The notes under the pieces are model-generated. The model was not told the DNA's origin. It saw only the letters and a program-made list of their open reading frames with translations, and ran no database searches. From positions 62,001 to 126,000 of the forward strand of contig NZ_JASCQP010000028.1 in NCBI RefSeq assembly GCF_030010555.1: 64,000 bases of DNA. Direction: 5' to 3'. The position numbers and the translations under genes were made by a program. The DNA is from Halomonas rhizosphaerae. GTDB taxonomy: Bacteria > Pseudomonadota > Gammaproteobacteria > Pseudomonadales > Halomonadaceae. Shown here in pieces: positions 18,282 through 27,374 of this stretch. Each line of letters opens with the position of its first letter. Positions within the stretch are counted from its first letter, which is position 1.

Positions 18282-19222
18282 TCGACCTGATCCATGTCAC
18301 CAAGCGCTTCGGCGTCGCCACCGCGGTGGACGATATCTCGCTCAGCGTGGCCCAGGGAGAGCTCTGCGTGCTGGTCGGGACCTCCGGCTGCGGCAAGTCG
18401 ACCACGCTGCGCATGATCAACCGGCTGATCGAGCACAGCGAGGGCGAGATTCACATCGATGGCCAGCAGATTCGCCGTTTCCGCCAGGAGACCCTGCGTC
18501 GGCGGATGGGCTATGCGATCCAGAGCACGGGTCTCTTTCCCCACTGGACGGTAGCCCGCAATATCGGGCTGGTCCCGCGGCTGCTCAAGTGGCCGGCCGC
18601 GAGGATCCAGGCGCGGGTCGAGGAGCTGATGGCGCTGCTCGGGCTCTCCATGGAGGAGTTTGCCCACAAGTATCCCCACCAGCTCTCCGGCGGCCAGGCG
18701 CAGCGAGTGGGGGTGGCAAGAGCGCTGGCCGCCGACCCGGACATCCTGCTGATGGACGAGCCCTTCGGCGCCCTGGACCCGATCACCCGGGAGAGCCTGC
18801 AGGACGAGTTGCGCGAGCTGCAGGCCCGGCTTCACAAGACCATCGTCTTCGTTACCCACGACATGGACGAGGCGCTGCGGCTGGCGGATCATCTGGTGGT
18901 GATGCATCAGGGGCGGATCGTGCAGCAGGGGTGGCCCCTCGAGCTGCTTCGCGAGCCGGCGGACGGCTTCGTCGAGTCGCTGTTCGGAGGCGAGGATCGT
19001 GGCCTGAAGGAGGCGGCACTGCTGCCGGTCAGCCAGCGGATGCAGCCGCTGGGCCATGACCTCCCGGCTCGCGAGCGGATCGGCCAGCAGGCCAGCCTGC
19101 GTGAAGCGCTCTCGGTGATGCTGTGGCGTCATGCCGAGCGGCTCACCGTGGTGGACGACGACGGCCAGCCGGTGGGCGAGCTCTCCCTGCGCCGCCTGGT
19201 GGGAGCACGGCGCGATGACTGA
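18278..19222 (+). CDS. yehX: Osmoprotectant ABC transporter ATP-binding protein, YehX-like
   Basis: ATPase of the transporter, 314 residues. Walker A GTSGCGKS (34-41), the signature LSGGQAQRVGVARAL, Walker B ILLMDEPFGALD and the switch histidine in VTHDMDEAL are intact. A short C-terminal extension (about 240-314) ends with TVVDDDGQPVGELSLRRL, a half-CBS-like segment as in proline/betaine ATPases of the ProV/OpuAA type, where CBS domains sense ionic strength. Start ATG overlaps the yehY stop by four bases and its own end overlaps yehW by eight. Confidence 0.92.
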   Translation: MIDLIHVTKRFGVATAVDDISLSVAQGELCVLVGTSGCGKSTTLRMINRLIEHSEGEIHIDGQQIRRFRQETLRRRMGYAIQSTGLFPHWTVARNIGLVPRLLKWPAARIQARVEELMALLGLSMEEFAHKYPHQLSGGQAQRVGVARALAADPDILLMDEPFGALDPITRESLQDELRELQARLHKTIVFVTHDMDEALRLADHLVVMHQGRIVQQGWPLELLREPADGFVESLFGGEDRGLKEAALLPVSQRMQPLGHDLPARERIGQQASLREALSVMLWRHAERLTVVDDDGQPVGELSLRRLVGARRDD

Positions 19223-19943
19223 GCTTCGCCGCTGGGTCGTGCCGCTTTGCTGGTTGGCGCTGCTGCTGGCGGCAACGCTTGGCATGGGACAGCTGGAGGG
19301 GCTGTTTCGCTGGATCGAGGCCGACAGCCGCCAGGTGATCTATGAGCGTGCCGACTTCCTGACCCTGCTGGGTCGCCACCTGTTGGTGGTCAGCGTGGCC
19401 GCCGTGCTGGCCATCCTGGTGGGCGTGGGTGCCGCCATCGCCGCGACCCGCGGCTGGGGACGGGACTTCCTGCCGCTGGTCAGCCAGCTGGCCTCGATCG
19501 GCCAGACCTTTCCGCCGGTGGCGGTGCTGGCACTGGCGGTGCCGGTGCTGGGCTTCGGCACCCTGCCGATCATCGTGGCGCTTTTTCTCTATGGCCTGCT
19601 GCCGATCGTGCGCAACACCCTGGCCGGCCTCGAGGGCATCGACCCAGGAGTGATGGAGGCAGCGCGTGGCATGGGCATGAGCGGCGGCCAGATCCTGCGC
19701 CAGGTGGAACTGCCGCTGGCCGCGCCGGTGATCCTTGCCGGGATCCGCACCTCGGTCACCATCAACATCGCCACGGCGGCCATCGGCGCCACCGTGGGGG
19801 CGAGCAACCTGGGCGATCCGATCATCTCGGGAATCGTCAACGGCAACACCGCCTATGTGGTCCAGGGGGCGCTGCTGATCGGCCTGCTGGCGATCAGTGT
19901 GGACAGCCTGTTCAGTCGACTGCCGCTGGCCGGTTCCCGCTGA
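19215..19943 (+). CDS. yehW: Osmoprotectant ABC transporter permease, YehW-like
   Basis: The smaller permease, 242 residues (E. coli YehW 243), with about six membrane helices and the cytoplasmic EAA loop LEGIDPGVMEAARGMGMSGG (about 142-161). That loop is almost the same as in the partner YehY, fitting a heterodimer. The start ATG at 19215 overlaps the ATPase gene by eight bases; the longer frame starting at 19131 would intrude deeply into yehX and is not supported. Confidence 0.9.
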   Translation: MTELRRWVVPLCWLALLLAATLGMGQLEGLFRWIEADSRQVIYERADFLTLLGRHLLVVSVAAVLAILVGVGAAIAATRGWGRDFLPLVSQLASIGQTFPPVAVLALAVPVLGFGTLPIIVALFLYGLLPIVRNTLAGLEGIDPGVMEAARGMGMSGGQILRQVELPLAAPVILAGIRTSVTINIATAAIGATVGASNLGDPIISGIVNGNTAYVVQGALLIGLLAISVDSLFSRLPLAGSR

Positions 19944-19999
19944 TCGGTCGGCACAGGCAGGCGCCCATTTCGACTTTCGGGTCTACCCAAGCTCGCCAG

Positions 20000-20015
20000 T
20001 TTACGTTAACGTCAA
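20000..20015 (+). promoter_or_regulatory. LiuR-like operator upstream of bkd genes
   Basis: TTTACGTTAACGTCAA is a 16-bp palindrome with one mismatch. It resembles the motif reported for LiuR, a MerR-family regulator of branched-chain amino acid degradation in proteobacteria. It lies 93 bases before the E1 alpha gene. Confidence 0.6.
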
Positions 20016-20107
20016 TCCTGTTGCGTTGACCGGCCCCGGGGCGACCCCCTGGCGGATCGGAACATTAAAGACAACACTGCCCCCAAAAGGGGCACAGGAT
20101 CACGACG

Positions 20108-21322
20108 ATGACAACAACACCGGATATCCACGAGCCGACCTTCCTGGCCGGTGACGAGTTCAGCATTCCCACCTTCCGGCTGCTCAAGCAGGACGGCACC
20201 CTCCACGAGGGCGCCAGGGCACCCGGCCTGGAACACGACAAGGCCCTGGCCATCTACCACGCCATGGTGGCCACCCGCGTGCTCGACGAGCGAATGCTCG
20301 CCGCCCAGCGACAGGGCCGGCTCTCCTTCTACATGCAGTGCACCGGCGAGGAAGCCGCGGTGATCGGCGCCACGGCGGCGCTCGACGATGCCGACATGAT
20401 CATGGCGCAGTATCGTGAGCAGGGCGCCCTGGTCTATCGCGGCTTCACCTTCGACGAGTTCATGAACCAGCTGTTCGGCAACGAGCTGGACTACGGCAAG
20501 GGCCGCCAGATGCCGATCCACTACGGGTCGCGCAAGCTCCACTACATGACTATCTCGTCGCCGCTGGCCACCCAGATTCCCCAGGCCACCGGTTATGCCT
20601 ATGGCCAGAAGCTCGCCGGCGATGGCCAGTGCACTACGGTGTTCTTCGGCGAGGGTGCCGCCTCCGAGGGCGACTTCCATGCCGCCCTAAACATGGCGGC
20701 GGTGCACGAGGTACCGGTGATCTTCTTCTGCCGCAACAACGGCTATGCGATCTCCACCCCGTCCATCGAGCAGTTCGCCGCCGATGGCGTGGCACCCCGG
20801 GCCTTCGGCTATCGCATGCACGTGATCCGCGTGGATGGCAACGACATCCTCGCAGTCTACTCCGCCACCCGGGAGGCACGCCGGATCGCCGTGGAGCACA
20901 ACCAGCCGGTGCTCATCGAGGCCATGAGCTATCGCCTGGCCGCCCACTCCTCCTCGGATGACCCCTCAGGCTACCGCTCGAAGAAGGAGGAGGAGGCCTG
21001 GCGCGAGAAGGATCCGATCCTGCGCATGCAGCGCTGGCTGATCGACCTGGACTGGTGGAGCGAGGAGGAAGAGAAGGCCCTTCAGGAGAGCCTGCGCCGC
21101 GAGGTGCTGGAGACCATGAAGCGTGCCGAGAAGCGCCCGCCACCGCCCCTGGACAGTCTGGTGACCGATGTCTATGCGGATGTCACCCCGGAGCTGCAGC
21201 GTCAGCTCGACGCTTTGAAGACCCATATCCGCCAGTATCCGGAGGCCTACCCGAAGGGAGCGCGCTCCCTGGACCCGGACGTGCGCGCCGGTGACGACGT
21301 CGCTGCCAAGGGAGGGGAGTGA
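20108..21322 (+). CDS. bkdA1: Branched-chain 2-oxoacid dehydrogenase E1 alpha subunit
   Basis: Thiamine-diphosphate subunit that decarboxylates the 2-oxoacids from Val, Leu and Ile. The 404 residues show [11 protein letters not shown] (103-113), the BCKDH-type MPIHYG and [13 protein letters not shown] (148-160), the ThDP/Mg motif from GEGAASEGD (181-189) to NN (210-211), and [10 protein letters not shown]. The blocks [12 protein letters not shown] and [11 protein letters not shown] resemble human and Pseudomonas BCKDH E1 alpha more than pyruvate dehydrogenase, which is why I call it bkd. First gene of a three-gene operon; a LiuR-like site lies upstream. Confidence 0.9.
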   Translation: MTTTPDIHEPTFLAGDEFSIPTFRLLKQDGTLHEGARAPGLEHDKALAIYHAMVATRVLDERMLAAQRQGRLSFYMQCTGEEAAVIGATAALDDADMIMAQYREQGALVYRGFTFDEFMNQLFGNELDYGKGRQMPIHYGSRKLHYMTISSPLATQIPQATGYAYGQKLAGDGQCTTVFFGEGAASEGDFHAALNMAAVHEVPVIFFCRNNGYAISTPSIEQFAADGVAPRAFGYRMHVIRVDGNDILAVYSATREARRIAVEHNQPVLIEAMSYRLAAHSSSDDPSGYRSKKEEEAWREKDPILRMQRWLIDLDWWSEEEEKALQESLRREVLETMKRAEKRPPPPLDSLVTDVYADVTPELQRQLDALKTHIRQYPEAYPKGARSLDPDVRAGDDVAAKGGE

Positions 21323-21323
21323 G

Positions 21324-22301
21324 ATGCCGACCATGAACATGCTGCAGGCCATCAACAACGCCCTGGACATCGCCATGGGCGAGGACGACAAGGTGCTCTG
21401 CTTCGGCGAGGACGTGGGCAGCTTCGGCGGCGTCTTCCGTGCCACCAGCCACCTGCAGGAAAAGTACGGCCGCGCGCGGTGCTTCAATACACCGCTGGTG
21501 GAGCAGGGCATCATCGGCTTTGCCAACGGACTGGCCGCCCAGGGCTCGGTGCCGGTCGCGGAGATCCAGTTCGCCGACTACATCTTTCCGGCCTTCGACC
21601 AGATCGTCAACGAGACGGCCAAGTTCCGCTACCGCTCCGGCGACCTCTTCAACGTCGGCGGTTTGACCATCCGTGCCCCCTACGGCGGCGGCATCGCCGG
21701 CGGCCATTACCATTCCCAGTCGCCCGAGGCCTACTTCGCGCATACGCCCGGTCTCAAGATCGTGGTGCCCCGCGACCCCTATCAGGCCAAGGGGCTCTTG
21801 CTGGCCTCCATTCGTGATCCCGATCCGGTGATCTTCTTCGAGCCCAAGCGCCTCTACCGTGCCGCGGTCGGCGAGGTGCCGGAGGAGGACTACCAGCTGC
21901 CCATCGGCGAGGCCGAGGTGACCAAGGAGGGCACCGATGTGACCCTGGTGGGGTGGGGCGCCCAGATGGAGGTGATCGACCGTGCCGTGGAACTGGCCGA
22001 GAAGGACGGCATCTCCTGCGAGGTGATCGACCTGCGCACCCTGCTGCCCTGGGACCAGGACAGCGTGGCCGAGTCGGTGTTCAAGACCGGCCGGCTGGTG
22101 GTTACCCACGAGGCGCCGCGCACCGGGGGCTTCGCCGGCGAGATCGCCGCGGCCATCCAGGAGCGCTGCTTCCTGTACCTGGAATCGCCCATTGCCCGGG
22201 TGACCGGCCTGGATACGCCCTTCCCGCTGACGCTGGAGAAGGAGTACCTGCCGGATCACCTGAAGATCGTCGAGGCCATCCGCGCCAGTGTGAATTTCTG
22301 A
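21324..22301 (+). CDS. bkdA2: Branched-chain 2-oxoacid dehydrogenase E1 beta subunit
   Basis: Partner of E1 alpha forming the alpha2-beta2 decarboxylase. The 325 residues carry [32 protein letters not shown], the [19 protein letters not shown] block, [18 protein letters not shown], and the C-terminal [15 protein letters not shown], all typical of this subunit. The start is ATG 21324, two bases after the E1 alpha stop and behind GGAGGGGAG. An in-frame ATG at 21291 lies inside the previous gene and is unlikely. Confidence 0.92.
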   Translation: MPTMNMLQAINNALDIAMGEDDKVLCFGEDVGSFGGVFRATSHLQEKYGRARCFNTPLVEQGIIGFANGLAAQGSVPVAEIQFADYIFPAFDQIVNETAKFRYRSGDLFNVGGLTIRAPYGGGIAGGHYHSQSPEAYFAHTPGLKIVVPRDPYQAKGLLLASIRDPDPVIFFEPKRLYRAAVGEVPEEDYQLPIGEAEVTKEGTDVTLVGWGAQMEVIDRAVELAEKDGISCEVIDLRTLLPWDQDSVAESVFKTGRLVVTHEAPRTGGFAGEIAAAIQERCFLYLESPIARVTGLDTPFPLTLEKEYLPDHLKIVEAIRASVNF

Positions 22302-22330
22302 CGACCCGGGTTCAGGACAGGAGAGACAAG

Positions 22331-23947
22331 ATGACAGAGTTCAAGCTGCCCGATATCGGCGAAGGTATCGTGGAGTGTGAGGTAGTCGAGTGGCGCATCA
22401 AAGAGGGTGACGTCATCGAAGAGGACCAGCCGGTGGTCGAGGTGATGACCGACAAGGCGCTGGTCGAGATCACCGCGCCGGAGGCGGGGCGGGTCACCCG
22501 GCTTCACGTGCCCAAGGGCGAGATCGCCAAGGTCCATGCGCCGCTCTTTGCCTACGAGGCCGAAGGCGAGGCACACGCACCGGCAACGTCGGACAAGCAG
22601 GAGGAGTCCCCCGCGGTCGAGCAGACCCTGACGCAGAAGGCCCCCCAGGCAGCGCCCCGGGGCGCCACGTCCAGGGATTTCATCCTGCCGGACCTTGGCG
22701 AGGGGATCGTGGAGTGCGAGGTGGTCGAATGGCGCATCGCCGAGGGTGACGTCATCGAGGAGGACCAGCCGGTCGTGGATGTGATGACCGACAAGGCCAT
22801 GATGGAAATCACTGCCCCCGAGGCAGGGACGGTCACCCGGCTGCATGTTCCCAAGGGCGAGATTGCCCGCGTCCATGCCCCGCTGTTTGCCTACGCCCCG
22901 GAGCATACCGAGGACATGGACGAGACCGCCTCGACGGCACCGGCGCCCGCCGAATCTGCCCCGCGTCCAGCTCCTGGTCCGGACATGGCCGCGAGCTCGT
23001 CGGCTGCGGCTCCGCAGGCCAGTGGACTTGGCCCCCACGGGCGAATTCCGGCGAGCCCCGCGGTGCGGCGCCTGCTGCGTGAGCATGGGTTGCGCCTCGA
23101 GCAGGTGCCGGGATCCGGCAAGCAGGGGCGGGTGCTGAAGGAAGATGTCCAGGCCTTCCTGGAGCGCGGCGGCACGGCCGCCGCGGAGCCGGCGCCCGCC
23201 CGAGAGGCGGTGCCGTCGGCCCGGCCATCGACGGGCGAGGCGGAGGTTCGCGTCGAGCCCTTGCGCGGCGTTCGGGCCGCCATGGCCCGCCAGATGGTGG
23301 CCTCGGCCTCGATGATCCCGCACTTCCAGTACGGCGAGGAGCTCGATGTCACCGAGCTGCTGGCGCTGCGCGAACGCCTCAAGCCCGAGGCTCAGGCCCT
23401 TGATGCGCGCCTGACGCTGATGCCCTTCTTCATGAAGGCCATGGCGCTGGCGATTCGTGACTTCCCGATCCTCAACAGCCGCCTCAACGAGGCAGGTGAC
23501 GAGATCCACTACCTGCCGTCCTGCAACATCGGCATGGCCGTGGACGGCAAGGCGGGGCTGATGGTGCCCAACGTCAAGGGGGTGGAGCGACTGACCCTGC
23601 TGGAGATCGCCGGCGAGATCCAGCGGCTGACCGCCGGGGCCCGCGAGGGCAGGGTAGCGTCATCCGACCTGAAGGGGGGCACCATCAGCATCTCCAACAT
23701 CGGGGCACTGGGCGGGACCTATGCGGCGCCGATCATCAATGCCCCGGAGGTGGCCATCGTCGCCATCGGCAAGACCCAGTGGCTGCCGCGCTTCGACGAG
23801 CAGGACAGGGTGGTCAAGCGGGCGATCATGACCATCACCTGGGCGGGGGATCATCGCCTGATCGATGGTGGCACCATCGCCCGCTTCTGCAACGCCTGGA
23901 AGGGCTATCTCGAAGCGCCGGAGAGCATGCTCCTGCACTTGGGATGA
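22331..23947 (+). CDS. bkdB: Branched-chain 2-oxoacid dehydrogenase E2 (dihydrolipoamide acyltransferase), two lipoyl domains
   Basis: Core acyltransferase of the complex, 538 residues. Two lipoyl domains are in tandem, with lipoylated lysines Lys42 (VMTDKALVEI) and Lys155 (VMTDKAMMEI); they are very similar and linked by Ala/Pro-rich segments. A peripheral subunit-binding domain lies at about 239-277 (RIPASPAVRRLL), and the catalytic domain ends with His508 and Asp512 in DHRLIDGG. Pseudomonas BkdB has a single lipoyl domain, so the tandem pair is notable. No E3 gene follows in this window, so a shared lipoamide dehydrogenase is presumably encoded elsewhere. Confidence 0.9.
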   Translation: MTEFKLPDIGEGIVECEVVEWRIKEGDVIEEDQPVVEVMTDKALVEITAPEAGRVTRLHVPKGEIAKVHAPLFAYEAEGEAHAPATSDKQEESPAVEQTLTQKAPQAAPRGATSRDFILPDLGEGIVECEVVEWRIAEGDVIEEDQPVVDVMTDKAMMEITAPEAGTVTRLHVPKGEIARVHAPLFAYAPEHTEDMDETASTAPAPAESAPRPAPGPDMAASSSAAAPQASGLGPHGRIPASPAVRRLLREHGLRLEQVPGSGKQGRVLKEDVQAFLERGGTAAAEPAPAREAVPSARPSTGEAEVRVEPLRGVRAAMARQMVASASMIPHFQYGEELDVTELLALRERLKPEAQALDARLTLMPFFMKAMALAIRDFPILNSRLNEAGDEIHYLPSCNIGMAVDGKAGLMVPNVKGVERLTLLEIAGEIQRLTAGAREGRVASSDLKGGTISISNIGALGGTYAAPIINAPEVAIVAIGKTQWLPRFDEQDRVVKRAIMTITWAGDHRLIDGGTIARFCNAWKGYLEAPESMLLHLG

Positions 23948-23953
23948 GAAACC

Positions 23954-24080
23954 CTGATTCATTGCTGCGCTCGATATCCTGGCCGCCGGCGGTGCTCGCA
24001 ATCCTCATTGAGCAGCCAGTCAACTCCGGTTGCTCCGCTCCGGCGGCGGCCAGCCTCTCATCGCTCGCGACATGAATCAG
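23954..24080. repeat. Long imperfect inverted repeat after bkdB
   Basis: The outer arms CTGATTCAT (23954-23962) and ATGAATCAG (24072-24080) are perfect, and an inner block CTGGCCGCC (23979-23987) pairs with GGCGGCCAG (24045-24053); the sequence between these blocks is partly complementary. The whole 127-base region could fold as one long hairpin. It may be a terminator-like structure or a decayed mobile palindromic element. Confidence 0.55.
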
Positions 24081-24108
24081 CGCTTCTCCAACATTCTAGG
24101 GTAATGCG

Positions 24109-25956
24109 ATGACCCAGGCGTCCCTTCAGCAGTTCTATATTCCGGAAGAGCAGTCGATCTACCTGCTCAGCCATGACGACGCCCGCAAGCTCAAGGCGTG
24201 GGTGGCGTTGTGTCAGGCCCAGCTGGAACAGCTGGGTTACCGGAATATCGAACTGATCGGCAAGGGCGCCTACGGTTTCGTCTTCGCCGGGCTCACCGGG
24301 CTCGGTGAGCAGTACGTCTTCAAGTTCACCCGCGTCAACCTGCCCCAGCACCTCCAGGATCGCCTCGAGGAAGAGGCCTTCATGCTGGAGCAGGTCGATC
24401 ACCCCCGGGTGCCCAAGCTGATTGTCTTCCAGCGGGTGCGCAGCCAGTCGATCCTGGTGATGCAGCGCGCCCCGGGCTTCAACATGGAGGAGGTCTCGCT
24501 GCATGAGGGACGCCTGTCGCCGCGCCTGGTGGTGCGCATTGCCGACCAACTGGCCGATATCCTGCGCACCCTTCGCCGCGAGAGCGGACCGGCCGGCAGG
24601 CCGGTGGTGCATGGCGATATCAAGCCCTCCAACCTGGTCTTCGATGATGCCCAGGAGACCATCGCCCTGATCGACTGGGGCTCCTCGGTCTTCGCCCAGC
24701 TCGACGCCAGCCTGCAGTTCGTGGCGACCAACGTCATGGAGCTGATGTCGGACAACCTGCAGCAGACCAACGCGCGACTGGGGGATGTCTACTTCATCGG
24801 CGAGGAGCAGCTCAACGGGGCGCTCTCGTCGCCTCGCTTCGACGAGCAGGGGGCGGCGGCCACCCTCTATGCCCTGGCCTCGGCCCAGTCCTGTCGCTTC
24901 GGCCACCGGGCCATTCCCGCCACCTCCCTGGGATTGCCCATGGAGTTCGCGCGCATGCTCGATGGCATGCTCGATCCTGACCCACGCACCCGCATGCGCG
25001 CCGGCGACCACTTCATCCGCGAGATGCCCCGGCTCGCCCGTCTGGTGATGCTTGACCTCCCCACGCCCCAGGAGCCCCCCCTGGTGCCGGTCTGGAGTCG
25101 CCCGGCCGGTCGCGAGATCGATACCGTGGTCTACAGCTCGCGCAAGTCCTTCCTGCGCGAGGAGGGCGGTCGCGAGACCCTCAACGACGTCAACGACGTC
25201 CAGCTCGATCGCTACTACAAGAACTTCATGCAGAACATGGGGGAGACCGAGAAGGCCTTCCTGGCGGCGGTGAGCCGGCTGGGCAAGTACCCGGTGGTGG
25301 GCGGGCTGGCCGTGCGCTGGGAGGCCGAAGGGGTCTATATCGACACCTCGCTCAACCTGCACGCCCCGGAGCGACGCGCGGCCTTTATCGCCGCGGTCAA
25401 CAACATGGTCACCCTGGCCCGGGCGATTCACCGTCGCGGCATCTTCAAGAGCTGCCTGTTCAATGCCCGCGATACCCTGCACCTGGACCGGGAGAGCGTG
25501 GACCAGCCCTTCGAGATCCTGCCCGGGATGCGGCTGCACTATGAGGTCAGCGCGGTGCCTGAGCTGGAGGACCGCTCACGCCTGCACAGCTACTTCGAGG
25601 ATGGCCCGGACCCGGAGGAATTTCTTGTCCTGCCCGAGGCGATCATCGCCTCGCTGGAGGCGCTCAACGAGATTCACCACACCGGCATGATCATCTTCGA
25701 GGCGCTGCCCCAGCACCTGAAGATCCATAGCCACTATCGGCTGCTCGACCCCTCCCGGGAGGAGGAGTTCCGGGGCCGCCTGGATGACATCCTCGAGGCG
25801 GTGGGGCTGATCGAGGGGCTCGGGGTGTCGGGCTTCATGAAGATGCCCTACAAGGACACGCGCTTCTTCGCCCATATCGAGCGCCAGCCGGAACGCTTCT
25901 ACCCGCGCAATCCTCGGCAGGCTGCCGAGCTGTTGGCGACCCGGGAGAGCGAGTAG
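24109..25956 (+). CDS. Hanks-type serine/threonine kinase-like protein with long C-terminal region
   Basis: A 615-residue protein whose first 320 residues look like a protein kinase fold: glycine-rich loop IGKGAYGFVF (50-59), putative ATP lysine Lys72 in VFKF, catalytic loop HGDIKPSN (168-175) with Asp170 and Asn175, and DWG (189-191) in place of DFG. The APE region is not obvious. Residues 330-615 are not recognisable to me; they are probably a globular partner domain. No signal peptide or membrane helix is evident. It sits after the bkd operon on the same strand but beyond a long inverted repeat, so co-transcription is uncertain. Substrate unknown. Confidence 0.7.
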   Translation: MTQASLQQFYIPEEQSIYLLSHDDARKLKAWVALCQAQLEQLGYRNIELIGKGAYGFVFAGLTGLGEQYVFKFTRVNLPQHLQDRLEEEAFMLEQVDHPRVPKLIVFQRVRSQSILVMQRAPGFNMEEVSLHEGRLSPRLVVRIADQLADILRTLRRESGPAGRPVVHGDIKPSNLVFDDAQETIALIDWGSSVFAQLDASLQFVATNVMELMSDNLQQTNARLGDVYFIGEEQLNGALSSPRFDEQGAAATLYALASAQSCRFGHRAIPATSLGLPMEFARMLDGMLDPDPRTRMRAGDHFIREMPRLARLVMLDLPTPQEPPLVPVWSRPAGREIDTVVYSSRKSFLREEGGRETLNDVNDVQLDRYYKNFMQNMGETEKAFLAAVSRLGKYPVVGGLAVRWEAEGVYIDTSLNLHAPERRAAFIAAVNNMVTLARAIHRRGIFKSCLFNARDTLHLDRESVDQPFEILPGMRLHYEVSAVPELEDRSRLHSYFEDGPDPEEFLVLPEAIIASLEALNEIHHTGMIIFEALPQHLKIHSHYRLLDPSREEEFRGRLDDILEAVGLIEGLGVSGFMKMPYKDTRFFAHIERQPERFYPRNPRQAAELLATRESE

Positions 25957-26007
25957 ACTTCCGGGCCGGAGTCCGGTCTTGTCCGACAGGGAGGTCAATC
26001 GTCGTCC

Positions 26008-26808
26008 ATGCTCCAGCTGATGCTGATCAAGCTGCTGGCGACTGCCGGCATCGTGATTCTCGTGGCGCTCTCGGTGGGCCGCCTGGGGCCGCGGCTGGGT
26101 GGCATACTCGCCGGCACGCCGGTGATCCTGGGTCCTGGCTACTTCTTCATGCTGCGCGAGCAACCGGCGGGCTTCGTGCAGGACGCCGTGCTTTCCACCC
26201 TGCACGCCCTGGTGGCGACCCTGCTGTTCACCGTGAGCTTCGTGCTGACCGCGACACGGCTGTCGGGCCTGCACAGCCTGGCGCTGGCCAGCCTGCTCTG
26301 GGTGCCCGGCGCGTTGTTGTTCACGCAGATACCGGGAGGCCTGCTCGCTGCCATTGCCGCTTACCTGGTGGTGCTGTTGGTCGCAGAGGGCGTCAATCGC
26401 TGGCAGCAACTGGGGCAGCCGGTGGTGGTGGCAAGCTCGGGGTGGCTCGACCTGCTGCTGCGCGGGCTGCTGGCGGGGGCGGTGGTGAGCCTGGCGACTA
26501 CCCTGGCGGCGAGGTCAGGCCCCGAGTTGTCCGGTGTCATTCTGGGTTTTCCGGTCGGTATCCTGACCATCGCCTGGGCGCTGCATGAGCGCTATGGGGC
26601 CGAGGTGGCACGCATGACCGTCAGCATGACCCAGCGCGGCATGCTGAGCCTGCTTGCCTTCTGTGCCGTGAGCTATCTCGGCGTGGGCCACCTGCCGGGC
26701 ATGGTGGTCTTCGCCCTGTCTCTGGCGGCGTCGATGATGACGAGCTTCCTGCTGTTCATGTTCAGCCTGTGGCGGGCCCGCCGGCTCTACCCGCGCGCGT
26801 CTGCCTAG
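26008..26808 (+). CDS. Polytopic membrane protein with internal duplication, function unknown
   Basis: A 266-residue, strongly hydrophobic protein with roughly eight membrane helices. Two equivalent segments, GPRLGGILAGTPV (27-39) and GPELSGVILGFPV (171-183), each follow a helix and suggest an internal repeat, as in transporters built from two inverted or parallel halves. I do not recognise a named family. It lies 51 bases after the kinase-like gene on the same strand and may be co-transcribed with it. Confidence 0.7.
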   Translation: MLQLMLIKLLATAGIVILVALSVGRLGPRLGGILAGTPVILGPGYFFMLREQPAGFVQDAVLSTLHALVATLLFTVSFVLTATRLSGLHSLALASLLWVPGALLFTQIPGGLLAAIAAYLVVLLVAEGVNRWQQLGQPVVVASSGWLDLLLRGLLAGAVVSLATTLAARSGPELSGVILGFPVGILTIAWALHERYGAEVARMTVSMTQRGMLSLLAFCAVSYLGVGHLPGMVVFALSLAASMMTSFLLFMFSLWRARRLYPRASA

Positions 26809-26826
26809 CCCAGGCGCCGCATTCGG

Positions 26827-27372
26827 CTAGAGCGAGGCGGCGGAGCGGGCGGCCTGGTCATAGAGCCCGGACATGGCCCGCAGCAGTCCCGCCAGGCGAC
26901 TCATCTCCTCGCGCTCGATACCCATGGAGGAGAGCGAGTCGACCAGACAGGCCTCGCGGATCTCGGCATAGCGGCCACAGGCGTCCCGCCCCAGGTCGGT
27001 GGTGCGAAAGTAGGTCTCCTTGCCCTGCTTCTCGCCGGCCACCAGTTCCAGCCGGGCCAGCTTCTTCAGGGCATAGGTCACCGTGTGGGTATCCTCGACG
27101 TTGAGCACCAGGCAGATGTCTGCCTGGCGCTTGGCCCGCTCCCGATGGTTGACGCTGTGAAGCACCAGCACGTCCAGGGCGCCGAGTTCCGGATAGCCGG
27201 TGGCCGTCATGCAGCGCACCATCCAGCGGTCGAAGGCATGCCCGGCGATGATCAGGCCGAACTCGAACTCCGAGAGCTCCTGACTGCTGCGCGACAGGTG
27301 CTCCGAGGAGACGATGGGGCCGCGAGGTGTCCGTATGCGTGTCACTTGGTGCTCCTTTTCCCTGTTGTCCAT
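26827..27372 (-). CDS. MarR-like winged-helix transcriptional regulator
   Basis: The 181-residue product contains a winged helix: LGALDVLVLHSVNHRER, a putative recognition segment ICLVLNVEDTHTVTYALKKL (about 87-106), and the wing VAGEKQGKETYFRTT (111-125). It looks like the predicted winged-helix regulators often found next to TRAP transporters. The ATG at 27372 lies two bases beyond the dctM-like stop codon, so it is the last gene of the TRAP operon and may control the operon or the divergent pxp genes. Confidence 0.72.
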   Translation of the reverse strand: MDNREKEHQVTRIRTPRGPIVSSEHLSRSSQELSEFEFGLIIAGHAFDRWMVRCMTATGYPELGALDVLVLHSVNHRERAKRQADICLVLNVEDTHTVTYALKKLARLELVAGEKQGKETYFRTTDLGRDACGRYAEIREACLVDSLSSMGIEREEMSRLAGLLRAMSGLYDQAARSAASL

Positions 27373-27374
27373 GC

